A stretch of 46,348 nt of DNA from Protofrankia sp. CiP1_Cm_nod1 (GTDB taxonomy: Bacteria > Actinomycetota > Actinomycetes > Frankiales > Frankiaceae), in NCBI RefSeq assembly GCF_920888515.1, contig NZ_CAKKTM010000250.1, forward strand, positions 1 through 46,348, given 5' to 3'. The notes beneath the pieces are model-generated. The model did not search any database. It was not told the DNA's origin and saw only the letters and a list, made by a program, of their open reading frames with translations. Positions within the stretch are counted from its first letter, which is position 1; every line of letters begins with the position of its first letter. Positions 17,264-24,364 of this stretch are shown here, piece after piece. The position numbers were made by a program, and so were the translations under genes.

Positions 17264-18622
17264 ATGGACGGACGCCTGGGCGTCTACTCCGACGACGTCT
17301 TCCGGCTTGAGCGGACCGCCGACGGTCCGCGGATCTCCTCCGACCAGGCGTTCCTCCTCTTCACCTGCGCGGTCGGGCAGCACTTCGACCGGCTCGTCCT
17401 CTTCGGCCGCACACTCCGCGCGGACCGGCCCGCGGACCACGTCCTGCCGCCCGGCACCGAACTCGTCGCGCTGCCGTACTACGCCAGCCTGCGCCGGCTG
17501 GGCGCGTTGGCGCGCGCGGCGGCCGGCACCGCCACCGGGATGTGGCGGGGACTGGCGCGGGTGGACGTCGTGTGGGTGCTCGGGCCGAACCCGTTCGCGA
17601 TGCTCCTGATCGCGCTCGCTCTCCTGCGGCGAAGACGGGTCGTCCTCGGGGTCCGTCAGGACACCCCCGCCTACTTCCGCAGCCGCCTGCCCGGCCGCCG
17701 GTGGGCACCGGCGCTCGTGCCGGTCTGGGCACTGGACAGGAGCTACCGTCTGTTGGCGCGGTGGCTGCCGACAACGGTCGTCGGGACGGAACTCGCCCGC
17801 GGATATGGCTCCCGCCGATCCCGTTCCGGCGCCCGGCCTCGACTCCGGCCTCGACTCCGGTTGTGGTTGCGGTTACGCCGATGGGAACAGCGCCGGTGGG
17901 CCGGGTTTCCCGGCCACGGGTTTCCCGGCCACGGGTTTCCCGGCCACGGCGGGCGGCGGCGGGCGGCGGTCCTGCCGATGACGGTCACCCTGGTCCCCGC
18001 CCGGGACGTCGCCACGGCCGTGCCACAGCGTGACTGGACAGGGCCACTCGAACTGCTCGCCGTCGGCCGTGTCGACCGGGAGAAGAACCCCCTGCTGCTC
18101 GTCGACGCCCTCGCCCACCTGGAGCGGCAGCGGCCGGGGCGCCATGTGCTGCGGCTGCTCGGCCGCGGGCCGCTGGAGGACGCGGTCCGGCGGCACGCCC
18201 GCCGGCTCGGCGTCGACGGGCGCGTCGTCTTCGGGGGTTACGTCCCCTTCGGCCCGGCTCTGCTGCGGTTCTACCGGCAGGCGCACATCCTCGTGCACGT
18301 CTCGCTCACCGAGGGTGTGCCGCAGGTGCTGATGGAGGGCCTTGCCTGTGGGACGCCCGTCGTGGCGACCGACGTCGGCGGCGTGCGCGCCGCGCTCGAC
18401 GGGGGACGCGCCGGCCTGCTCGTGCCGCCCTCGGACGTCGGGGAGCTGGTGGCCGCGATCAACCGCCTCGTCGACGACGCCGGCCTGCGGGATCGGCTGG
18501 TCGCCCACGGCCTGGACACGGCCCGGGCGGTGACCCTGGAAGCCGAGGCCGGCCGGGTCGCCCGCTTCATCGCCGGGGGGAGGCCGGGCCCGGGCGGCTC
18601 CCGCCACCCGCATCTGGCGTAG
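17264..18622 (+). CDS. Family 4 glycosyltransferase with repeat insertion
   Basis: A 452-residue GT-B enzyme. The C-terminal domain has the GT4 signature: LELLAVGRVDREKNPLLLVDAL, LLGRGPLEDAVRRHA, VVFGGYVPFGPALLRFYRQAHILVHVSLTEGVPQVLMEGLACGTPVVATDVGG, with the catalytic E-x7-E equivalent in EGVPQVLMEG. The N-terminal Rossmann domain (residues 1-180) has GVYSDDVFRLE. Between the domains, at about residues 185-240, lies a non-homologous insert: RPRLRPRLRLWLRLRR, then three copies of GFPGH encoded by exact 15-bp repeats, then an Arg run. It transfers a nucleotide-activated sugar to the growing glycan in the cytosol. ATG 17264 begins the fold directly. Confidence 0.88.
   Translation: MDGRLGVYSDDVFRLERTADGPRISSDQAFLLFTCAVGQHFDRLVLFGRTLRADRPADHVLPPGTELVALPYYASLRRLGALARAAAGTATGMWRGLARVDVVWVLGPNPFAMLLIALALLRRRRVVLGVRQDTPAYFRSRLPGRRWAPALVPVWALDRSYRLLARWLPTTVVGTELARGYGSRRSRSGARPRLRPRLRLWLRLRRWEQRRWAGFPGHGFPGHGFPGHGGRRRAAVLPMTVTLVPARDVATAVPQRDWTGPLELLAVGRVDREKNPLLLVDALAHLERQRPGRHVLRLLGRGPLEDAVRRHARRLGVDGRVVFGGYVPFGPALLRFYRQAHILVHVSLTEGVPQVLMEGLACGTPVVATDVGGVRAALDGGRAGLLVPPSDVGELVAAINRLVDDAGLRDRLVAHGLDTARAVTLEAEAGRVARFIAGGRPGPGGSRHPHLA
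17903..17947 (+). repeat. 3 x 15 bp exact in-frame repeat in the GT4 gene
   Basis: Three identical 15-bp units encode Gly-Phe-Pro-Gly-His three times in the interdomain insert. A 12-bp duplication encoding Arg-Pro-Arg-Leu sits just upstream, near 17839-17862. Confidence 0.92.
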
Positions 18623-18850
18623 CGGAGTTGGTGCCGATGGGGGAGCCGGTGGCGGCAGGGGCGGACGTACGGTGACGATGCGGTTTCCAGACCCGTCGGC
18701 GACCGGTGGAACACCTGCCCCGGGCCGTCCGGCCCGGCCTCCGGCCCCCGGATCCAGCGGGATCCGCCGGACCCAGCCCGGCCACCGGTGGAATCCGCCG
18801 GGCCCGGCTGGCGGTGCGCCACCGGCCGACGTGGAAAGCAGGGGGAGGAC

Positions 18851-20113
18851 GTGGTCCGTCGTACGGACGATTTTCATGCGGCCGAACCGGCTCCGACCGC
18901 CACGGCCGGGATATCGGAGCGCATCCGGCGAGCTTTCACCACCATCTCGGCACCGGATATCTCGGCACCGGATATCTCGGTGACGGGAATCTCGGTGACG
19001 GGAATCTCGACGACAGATATCTCGGCGCCGGGACCCATGACGACAGAACCCGCGCGGGCGGAACATCCGGTAGCGGAACGCGCGCATTCGGCCGCGGGGT
19101 GCCCGTCCAGCGAAGGATCCGTCTTCCGCGGAATGCCCAGCGCGACGGGTGCGACCGGGCGGACCCGCGGGGAGGCACTTCTCGCTGGGACGAAGATGGT
19201 CGCCGAGATGCTGCTGGCGGCTGTCCTGCTGCTGCTGGCCCTGCCCGCGCTGCTCCTGATCGCTCTTGCCATCAAGATCGAATCAAGGGGGCCGGTGTGC
19301 TACCGGGCGCTGCGGGTGGGCCATCAGGGCAGGCCACTGGCCGTCCTGAAATTCCGGAAAATGCGGGTGGGGACGTCGGGGCCGCCGGTGACGGCGGCCG
19401 GCGACGAACGGTTCACCCGTATCGGCGCCTTTCTCGCGCGCCGGCGCATCGACGAGATCCCCCAGCTGTGGCACGTCCTGCGCGGGCAGATGAGCCTGGT
19501 CGGCCCGAGACCGGAGGATCCCAGGTTCGTGGCCCTGCACCCGCGGGCCTATCAGGAGATCCTGACGGTCCGTCCCGGTCTGTCGGGATGGACCCAGCTC
19601 GTCTTCCGGGACGAGGGCGACCTGATCGGCGCCGGGCGGGACGTGGACCCGGTACGCCGCTACGTCGACGACCTGCTGCCGGAGAAGGTGCGGCTCGACC
19701 GCCTGTACGCCGGTGACCGTCGGCTCACCACCGACTGCAAACTGCTGCTGTGGACCCCGCTCGTGCTGTTCTGCCGTTTCGATGTCGAATACGCCGGGAA
19801 AGCAGAACATGACGGGGGAACCGAGCTCCACAGCAAGTCCGGGCACGACGGGAAAACCGTCGGGTGCGACGGGCGAAAAGAGCTCTTCCGGCTGGTCCGG
19901 AATTCTTCTGCCAACGACACGCGAGCCGGACGTGCCACCTGCCGGAGCAGACGGGTTCCGCACCGGGGGGCCGAGGATGGGGATGCCGATGAACGGGACG
20001 AACGGGATGAACGGTCTGTCGCACATCAGGGCGGTTGTCCTTGCCGGCGGGCTCGGCACCAGGCTGCGCCCGTACACGACAATCATCCCCAAACCACTCG
20101 TGCCGGTCGGTGA
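18851..20113 (+). CDS. Undecaprenyl-phosphate sugar-phosphate transferase
   Basis: A bacterial sugar transferase (polyisoprenyl-phosphate hexose-1-phosphate transferase) that would start glycan assembly by loading the first sugar phosphate onto undecaprenyl phosphate. The membrane segment MVAEMLLAAVLLLLALPALLLIALAIKI is followed by SRGPVCYRALRVG, VLKFRKMR, RIDEIPQLWHVLRGQMSLVGPRPED and RPGLSGW, all family hallmarks. GTG 18851 is chosen for the GGGGGAGGAC directly upstream. The N-terminus before the membrane helix carries six 15-bp repeats. The final 100 residues beyond FCRFDVEYAGK lack homology and the last 137 nt overlap the next gene in another frame, so the natural stop may have been lost. 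Confidence 0.9.
   Translation: MVRRTDDFHAAEPAPTATAGISERIRRAFTTISAPDISAPDISVTGISVTGISTTDISAPGPMTTEPARAEHPVAERAHSAAGCPSSEGSVFRGMPSATGATGRTRGEALLAGTKMVAEMLLAAVLLLLALPALLLIALAIKIESRGPVCYRALRVGHQGRPLAVLKFRKMRVGTSGPPVTAAGDERFTRIGAFLARRRIDEIPQLWHVLRGQMSLVGPRPEDPRFVALHPRAYQEILTVRPGLSGWTQLVFRDEGDLIGAGRDVDPVRRYVDDLLPEKVRLDRLYAGDRRLTTDCKLLLWTPLVLFCRFDVEYAGKAEHDGGTELHSKSGHDGKTVGCDGRKELFRLVRNSSANDTRAGRATCRSRRVPHRGAEDGDADERDERDERSVAHQGGCPCRRARHQAAPVHDNHPQTTRAGR
18944..19033 (+). repeat. 6 x 15 bp in-frame repeat in the sugar transferase gene
   Basis: Six consecutive 15-bp units fill exactly 90 bp and encode ISAPD, ISAPD, ISVTG, ISVTG, ISTTD and ISAPG. Adjacent pairs are identical (units 1-2 and 3-4), which points to recent duplication of single units. 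Confidence 0.92.
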
Positions 20114-20717
20114 ACGCCCGATCCTGCAGCACATCATCGACCGGCTGCGAGCCGTCGGGGTGACCAGGATAGATCTCTGCGTGAACTATCTGGGCGGGCT
20201 CATCGCGGCCTATTTCTCCCAGGCCCGGCTCGAACCGGGCCTGGAGCTGCACTGGCACTGGGAGGAAAGACCGCTGGGCACGGCCGGAGCGCTGCGGGCC
20301 GTCCCCGGTCTCGACCAGACGTTCATCGCCATGAACGGCGACGTGCTGACCGGCCTCGACTACCGTGAACTGGTCGACTTCCATGTCGAGGCCGGCGCCG
20401 CCCTGACCATCGCCACCCACAAGAACCCGGTCGACATCGATCTCGGCGTGCTCGAGACCACGGACGGTTATGTCAGCTCCTACCGGGAGAAACCGACGCT
20501 GCACTACGACGTGAGCATGGGCGTCTACATCTACGAGCCGCGGGCGCTGAAATACCTCCCGCGTGGTGAATGCCAGTTCCCGGAACTGGTCCAGCGCCTG
20601 CTCGCGGCCGGTGAGAAGGTCGCGGCATATCCCAGTGACGCCCCCTGGTACGACATCGGCACGCCCCAGGAATACGAACGGGCGGTACAGGACGTCTCAC
20701 TTCTCACCGAGCAGTGA
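19977..20717 (+). CDS. Sugar-1-phosphate nucleotidyltransferase
   Basis: A 246-residue nucleotidyltransferase with the signature VVLAGGLGTRLRPYT, then IPKPLVPVGERPILQHIIDRL, HWHWEERPLGTAGAL, FIAMNGDVL and a C-terminal WYDIGTPQEYERA block. It activates a sugar-1-phosphate with an NTP to supply the glycosyltransferases. ATG 19977 is the first of three close in-frame ATGs (19977, 19983, 19989), all before the signature. It overlaps the preceding gene by 137 nt and shares GTGA with the following aminotransferase, implying translational coupling. Confidence 0.9.
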   Translation: MGMPMNGTNGMNGLSHIRAVVLAGGLGTRLRPYTTIIPKPLVPVGERPILQHIIDRLRAVGVTRIDLCVNYLGGLIAAYFSQARLEPGLELHWHWEERPLGTAGALRAVPGLDQTFIAMNGDVLTGLDYRELVDFHVEAGAALTIATHKNPVDIDLGVLETTDGYVSSYREKPTLHYDVSMGVYIYEPRALKYLPRGECQFPELVQRLLAAGEKVAAYPSDAPWYDIGTPQEYERAVQDVSLLTEQ

Positions 20718-21961
20718 CAATGACGAAACAGGCCATGACAGAGCAGGCCATGACGAACCGGGCCGAGGCGGGCTGGGCCGTGCCGCTGTCGGATCTCGTC
20801 ATCGCGGACGACGACCTGCGGGCGGTGACCGACACCTACCGGTCGGGATGGCTCAGCATGGGCCCGCGCACCCAGGAGTTCGAGGGGCTTTTCGCGCGCT
20901 TCGTCGGCACCCGGCACGCCGTCGCGGTCACGAACGGGACCGCGGCGCTGCACCTGATGTGCCTGGCGGCCGGGCTGACCGCCGGGGACGAGGTGATCGT
21001 CCCGTCGCTGACGTTCGTGGCGACCGCCAACGCCGTGCGCTACACGGGCGCGACACCGGTCTTCGCCGACATCGCCGGGCTCGCGCGGCCGTGGCTGTCC
21101 GCGGCCGGCTGCGAGCAGCTGATCACAAGCCGGACGAAGGCCGTCCTGTACGTCGCCTACGGCGGGCACCCCGGGGAGATCGGCGCCCTGCGCGACCTGT
21201 GCGCCCGCCGCGGCCTGATCCTCCTCGAGGACGCGGCACACGCCGCCGGGTCGTGGTGGCACGGCCGCCACCTGGGCACCTTCGGCGCCGCCGGCGCCTT
21301 CAGCATGTTCGCGAACAAGAACCTCGCGGCCGGCGAGGGCGGCGTCGTGGTGACCGCGGACCCGGTGATCGCCGACCGGGTCCGGCTGCTGCGCTCCCAC
21401 GGCATGACCACGCTCACCTGGGACCGCCACCGGGGCCACGCGCAGACGTACGACGTCGTCGCACTCGGTTACAACTACCGCATCGACGAGCCGCGGGCCG
21501 CGCTGGCCGCCTGCCGGCTGCGGCGGCTGGCCGCGGAGAACCAGCGGCGGGCCCGGCTGGACGCCCGCTACCGGGCGGCGCTGGGCGGCCTCGACATCGT
21601 GATCCCGGGCCGTCCCGCGGACGACGGGTGCGCCCGCTCGCATCATCTGTTCACCGTCGTGCTGCCCGCGGACGCCGACCGGGACGCCTTTCGCGGCCAC
21701 CTGTCCGACCAGGGCATCCAGACCAGCGTCCACTATCCGCCGGTCCACCGCAGCACCGTCCACGCGGCCCCGCCGGAAGCGGCCCGGCGGGAACTCCCGC
21801 TGACGGACCGGTACGCGGCACGCACGGTCACCCTGCCCATGTTCGCCCACATGCGCGACGACCAGCAGGAACAGGTCGTGGCCGCGGCGGGGAAGGCCCT
21901 GGCACTCGCCAGAACAAGCTCCCGGCGCCGGGACAGCGGCGACGAGACGCCTGCGAGGTGA
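20714..21961 (+). CDS. DegT/DnrJ/EryC1/StrS-family sugar aminotransferase
   Basis: A 415-residue PLP-dependent aminotransferase that adds an amino group to a keto-deoxy nucleotide sugar. Visible landmarks are the cofactor region TNGTAALHLMCLAAGL, DEVIVPSLTFVATANAV, LEDAAHAAGS and the Schiff-base Lys202 in FANKNLAAGEGG. The C-terminal substrate region has YNYRIDEPRAALA and VHYPPVH. GTG 20714 overlaps the upstream stop; ATG 20720 is equally possible. With the LegB-like dehydratase two genes downstream it forms a dehydratase-aminotransferase pair typical of 4-amino-4,6-dideoxy-hexose synthesis. Short MT-x-x-A repeats occur at the extreme N-terminus. Confidence 0.92.
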   Translation: MTMTKQAMTEQAMTNRAEAGWAVPLSDLVIADDDLRAVTDTYRSGWLSMGPRTQEFEGLFARFVGTRHAVAVTNGTAALHLMCLAAGLTAGDEVIVPSLTFVATANAVRYTGATPVFADIAGLARPWLSAAGCEQLITSRTKAVLYVAYGGHPGEIGALRDLCARRGLILLEDAAHAAGSWWHGRHLGTFGAAGAFSMFANKNLAAGEGGVVVTADPVIADRVRLLRSHGMTTLTWDRHRGHAQTYDVVALGYNYRIDEPRAALAACRLRRLAAENQRRARLDARYRAALGGLDIVIPGRPADDGCARSHHLFTVVLPADADRDAFRGHLSDQGIQTSVHYPPVHRSTVHAAPPEAARRELPLTDRYAARTVTLPMFAHMRDDQQEQVVAAAGKALALARTSSRRRDSGDETPAR

Positions 21962-21965
21962 CGAC

Positions 21966-23039
21966 ATGGAGCCACCGATAAAGCCACCGGAGAAACGTCC
22001 CACGACGCCATCCACACCGACGTCCCCGATGCCGGGGGCGGCTCCGGGGGCGGCTCCGGAGACGCCGCCGTGGCGGGACGGCCCCGCGTGGGGGCGGGAC
22101 GACGAGCGTCCCGCCGGCGACCTGCGGGCCTTTCGGGCGCACCGGCTGCTGGTGACGCTGGTCACGCTCGCCGCGCTCGGCGGCGGCCTGCTGGCGCTCG
22201 CCCTGCGCCCGACCACCTACCACGCCAGGGCGGACGTCCTCGTGACACCGCTGGCGCAGGACGACGACCACCTGCTCGGGCTGCCGCTCGTCCGCGACCT
22301 GGGGGACCCGATCCGGACGATCCAGACCGCCGCCGCCGCCACGGACAACCGCGGCATCGCGCAGGTCACGGCCACCCGGCTCGGCGCACCCTGGACGGCG
22401 GAACGCGTCCAGCGGGCCGTCGACGTGATGCCGAAGGGGCAGACCAACATCCTTGAGGTCACGGCCGCCGCGCCCGCGGCGCGGACCGCGACGGATGTCG
22501 CGAACACGTACGCGCACTCCCTGATCGACACCCGGCAGGCCACGCTGCGGCGGCTGGTCGACGCCTCGGCCCGCCCGCTCCAGGCCCGGCTCGACGCGCT
22601 GCGCAACCAGCCCGGCGCCGCCAGCCAGCAGAGCGCCACCGCCGCCGACCTCGAGCAGCGGCTGATCGAGCTGGGCCAGGTCCGCGACAGCGGTGATCCC
22701 ACCATGTCGCTGCTGCAGGACGCCGCGCTCCCGCGCTCGGCCGCGGGCGCCCCGGCCTGGCTGGTACTGACGATCAGCACGCTGGCCGGCCTCGTCCTCG
22801 GATCGGCGGCGGCGGTCATGACCGAACGGCTCGCCCGCGCCCAGCGCGGCCGGCAGGGCCCCGCCCGGGACGCCGGGCCCGTCCGCGCGACGCAGCCGCA
22901 GCCGGCCCCGGGTCCGGCGGACACGAGACCGACAGGCACGACGCCGACCGGCACAGGCTCCACCGGAACGGTACCGGCAACGGACCCGGCGGCCACGGTG
23001 GAGGCGCTGGACGGCCAGCCGGCCGGGCCCGCCCGGTGA
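21966..23039 (+). CDS. Wzz-like chain-length determinant protein
   Basis: A 357-residue membrane protein with two transmembrane helices, at about residues 59-80 and 256-280, flanking an extracytoplasmic domain. This is the Wzz/polysaccharide co-polymerase topology. The first helix is followed by TTYHARADVLVTPL, the usual beta-rich opening. There is no cytoplasmic tyrosine kinase domain: after the second helix only a Pro/Thr/Gly-rich tail remains. The N-terminal 45 residues are also Pro-rich. It would control the length of the polymer made by the O-antigen polymerase or ligase. It starts four bases after the aminotransferase stop and overlaps the dehydratase gene (GTGA). Confidence 0.82.
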   Translation: MEPPIKPPEKRPTTPSTPTSPMPGAAPGAAPETPPWRDGPAWGRDDERPAGDLRAFRAHRLLVTLVTLAALGGGLLALALRPTTYHARADVLVTPLAQDDDHLLGLPLVRDLGDPIRTIQTAAAATDNRGIAQVTATRLGAPWTAERVQRAVDVMPKGQTNILEVTAAAPAARTATDVANTYAHSLIDTRQATLRRLVDASARPLQARLDALRNQPGAASQQSATAADLEQRLIELGQVRDSGDPTMSLLQDAALPRSAAGAPAWLVLTISTLAGLVLGSAAAVMTERLARAQRGRQGPARDAGPVRATQPQPAPGPADTRPTGTTPTGTGSTGTVPATDPAATVEALDGQPAGPAR

Positions 23040-24019
23040 TCGCGCGGACAGTGCTCGTCACGGGGGCGGGCGGGTTCATCGGCGGGCACCTGGCCGCCGC
23101 GCTCGTCCGCGGCGGCAGCCACGTCCGCGCCTTTCTCCGGTACAACTCCCGGGGCGAGCGGGGCAGCCTGGAATGGCACGACCAGCACGTCGTCCGCGAC
23201 ATGGAGATCGTCTTCGGTGACCTGCGCGACGTCGAGCCGGTGGCGCGGGCGGCCGCCGGCGTGGAGGTCGTCTTCCACCTCGGGGCGCAGATCGCCATCC
23301 CGTACTCCTACGTCAACGCCCGGGACTTCTTCGAGACGAACGTCCTCGGGACCCTGAACGTCGCCGAGGCCGCGCTGCGCGCGGGGGTGCGCCGGGTCGT
23401 GCACACCTCGACGAGCGAGGTGTACGGCACCGCCCGCACCATTCCCATGACCGAGAATCATCCGCTGGCGGCGCAGTCCCCCTATGCCGCCAGCAAGACA
23501 GGCGGCGACCAGCTGATGGAGGCGTTCCACCGCTCGCACCAGCTGCCGGTGACCGTGCTCAGGCCGTTCAACACCTACGGCCCGCACCAGTCGGCCCGCG
23601 CGGTCACGACCACCGTCATCACCCAGGCGCTGGCCGGGGGGACGCTGCGCCTCGGGGAACTCGACACCCGCCGGGACCTCACCTTCGTCTCGGACACCGT
23701 CGCCGGTTTCCTCGCCGCGGCGGAGTCCGACGCCGCCGTCGGGCGGACCGTCCACCTGGGCACCGGGCACGACGTCTCGGTGGCGGAGCTCGTCACCGCG
23801 GTCGGCGATCTGCTCGGCCGGAAACTGGCCGTCGACGTCGACCGGGCCCGGCTGCGGCCGCCGCACAGCGAGGTCGCCCGGCTGGTGTCGAACCCGGCGC
23901 TGGCCCGGGAACTGCTCGGCTGGGCGCCCAGCGTCGATCTCGACACCGGGCTCACCACGACGATCGGATGGATCAAGTCGAACATGGGCCGGTTCCGCGT
24001 CGGCGAATACGCGCGATGA
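23036..24019 (+). CDS. NAD-dependent nucleotide-sugar 4,6-dehydratase (LegB-like SDR)
   Basis: An extended short-chain dehydrogenase of 327 residues. The nucleotide-binding motif TGAGGFIG is at about residues 8-15 and the catalytic Tyr150-x3-Lys154 is in YAASK, with HTSTSEVYG contributing the Ser/Thr. FHLGAQIAIPYSYVNARDFFETNVLGTLNV and RDLTFVSDTVAGFLAA match the LegB group, which makes UDP-4-keto-6-deoxy-GlcNAc for legionaminic-type or bacillosamine-type sugars. No NeuB-like synthase is in the window, so a 4-amino-4,6-dideoxy sugar is the likelier end product. GTG 23036 overlaps the preceding stop. Confidence 0.88.
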   Translation: MIARTVLVTGAGGFIGGHLAAALVRGGSHVRAFLRYNSRGERGSLEWHDQHVVRDMEIVFGDLRDVEPVARAAAGVEVVFHLGAQIAIPYSYVNARDFFETNVLGTLNVAEAALRAGVRRVVHTSTSEVYGTARTIPMTENHPLAAQSPYAASKTGGDQLMEAFHRSHQLPVTVLRPFNTYGPHQSARAVTTTVITQALAGGTLRLGELDTRRDLTFVSDTVAGFLAAAESDAAVGRTVHLGTGHDVSVAELVTAVGDLLGRKLAVDVDRARLRPPHSEVARLVSNPALARELLGWAPSVDLDTGLTTTIGWIKSNMGRFRVGEYAR

Positions 24020-24289
24020 CCGGCGTGTTCCACCCCTGGACGGCCCGGCCCGCCCGCCGGCGGGCCGGATATCGGCGACTCCCGTATCGAGTAAGGTCTG
24101 CTGGGAACAGGGCGTGCCGGCAGCGGGACACCGGCGTATCCGGCCATGGGTGTCCGGTCATACCGGACGGTGCCGTGGCGGTGACGCAGCGGAATCGGTG
24201 CACCGACCGTCCCCACGCCCGTGGGGACGGCACGCGGGCACGGCGGGCACGGCAGACGCGGACAAGGCAGACAGGGCAAGGACGACGTG
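24020..24289. other. Intergenic region upstream of thrS
   Basis: About 270 nt separates the dehydratase from a small leader ORF, with thrS beyond it. I looked for a T-box leader (specifier loop, T-box consensus) and saw none. Short inverted repeats occur, such as CCCACGCCCGTGGG near 24213-24226. This region likely contains the thrS promoter. Confidence 0.35.
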
Positions 24290-24364
24290 ATGTGTAAGAG
24301 AAGGCCCGGCGGCCGGTCACCGCTGACCGGCGCCCACGGCAGCCGGAGCGGGGGGCGGTCATGA
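24290..24364 (+). CDS. Possible 24-codon leader ORF overlapping thrS
   Basis: ATG 24290 (with an in-frame GTG just before it) is preceded by AAGGACG. It encodes a 24-residue Arg/Gly/Ser-rich peptide that includes rare AGA and AGG codons at positions 4-5, and stops at TGA 24362-24364 overlapping ATG 24361 of thrS. The overlap would allow coupled translation. It has only one Thr codon, so it does not look like a classical threonine attenuator. Confidence 0.35.
   Translation: MCKRRPGGRSPLTGAHGSRSGGRS

Noticed and set aside
24020-24360. Possible T-box riboswitch before thrS
   Set aside because: I could not find the T-box consensus, a specifier loop or an antiterminator/terminator pair.
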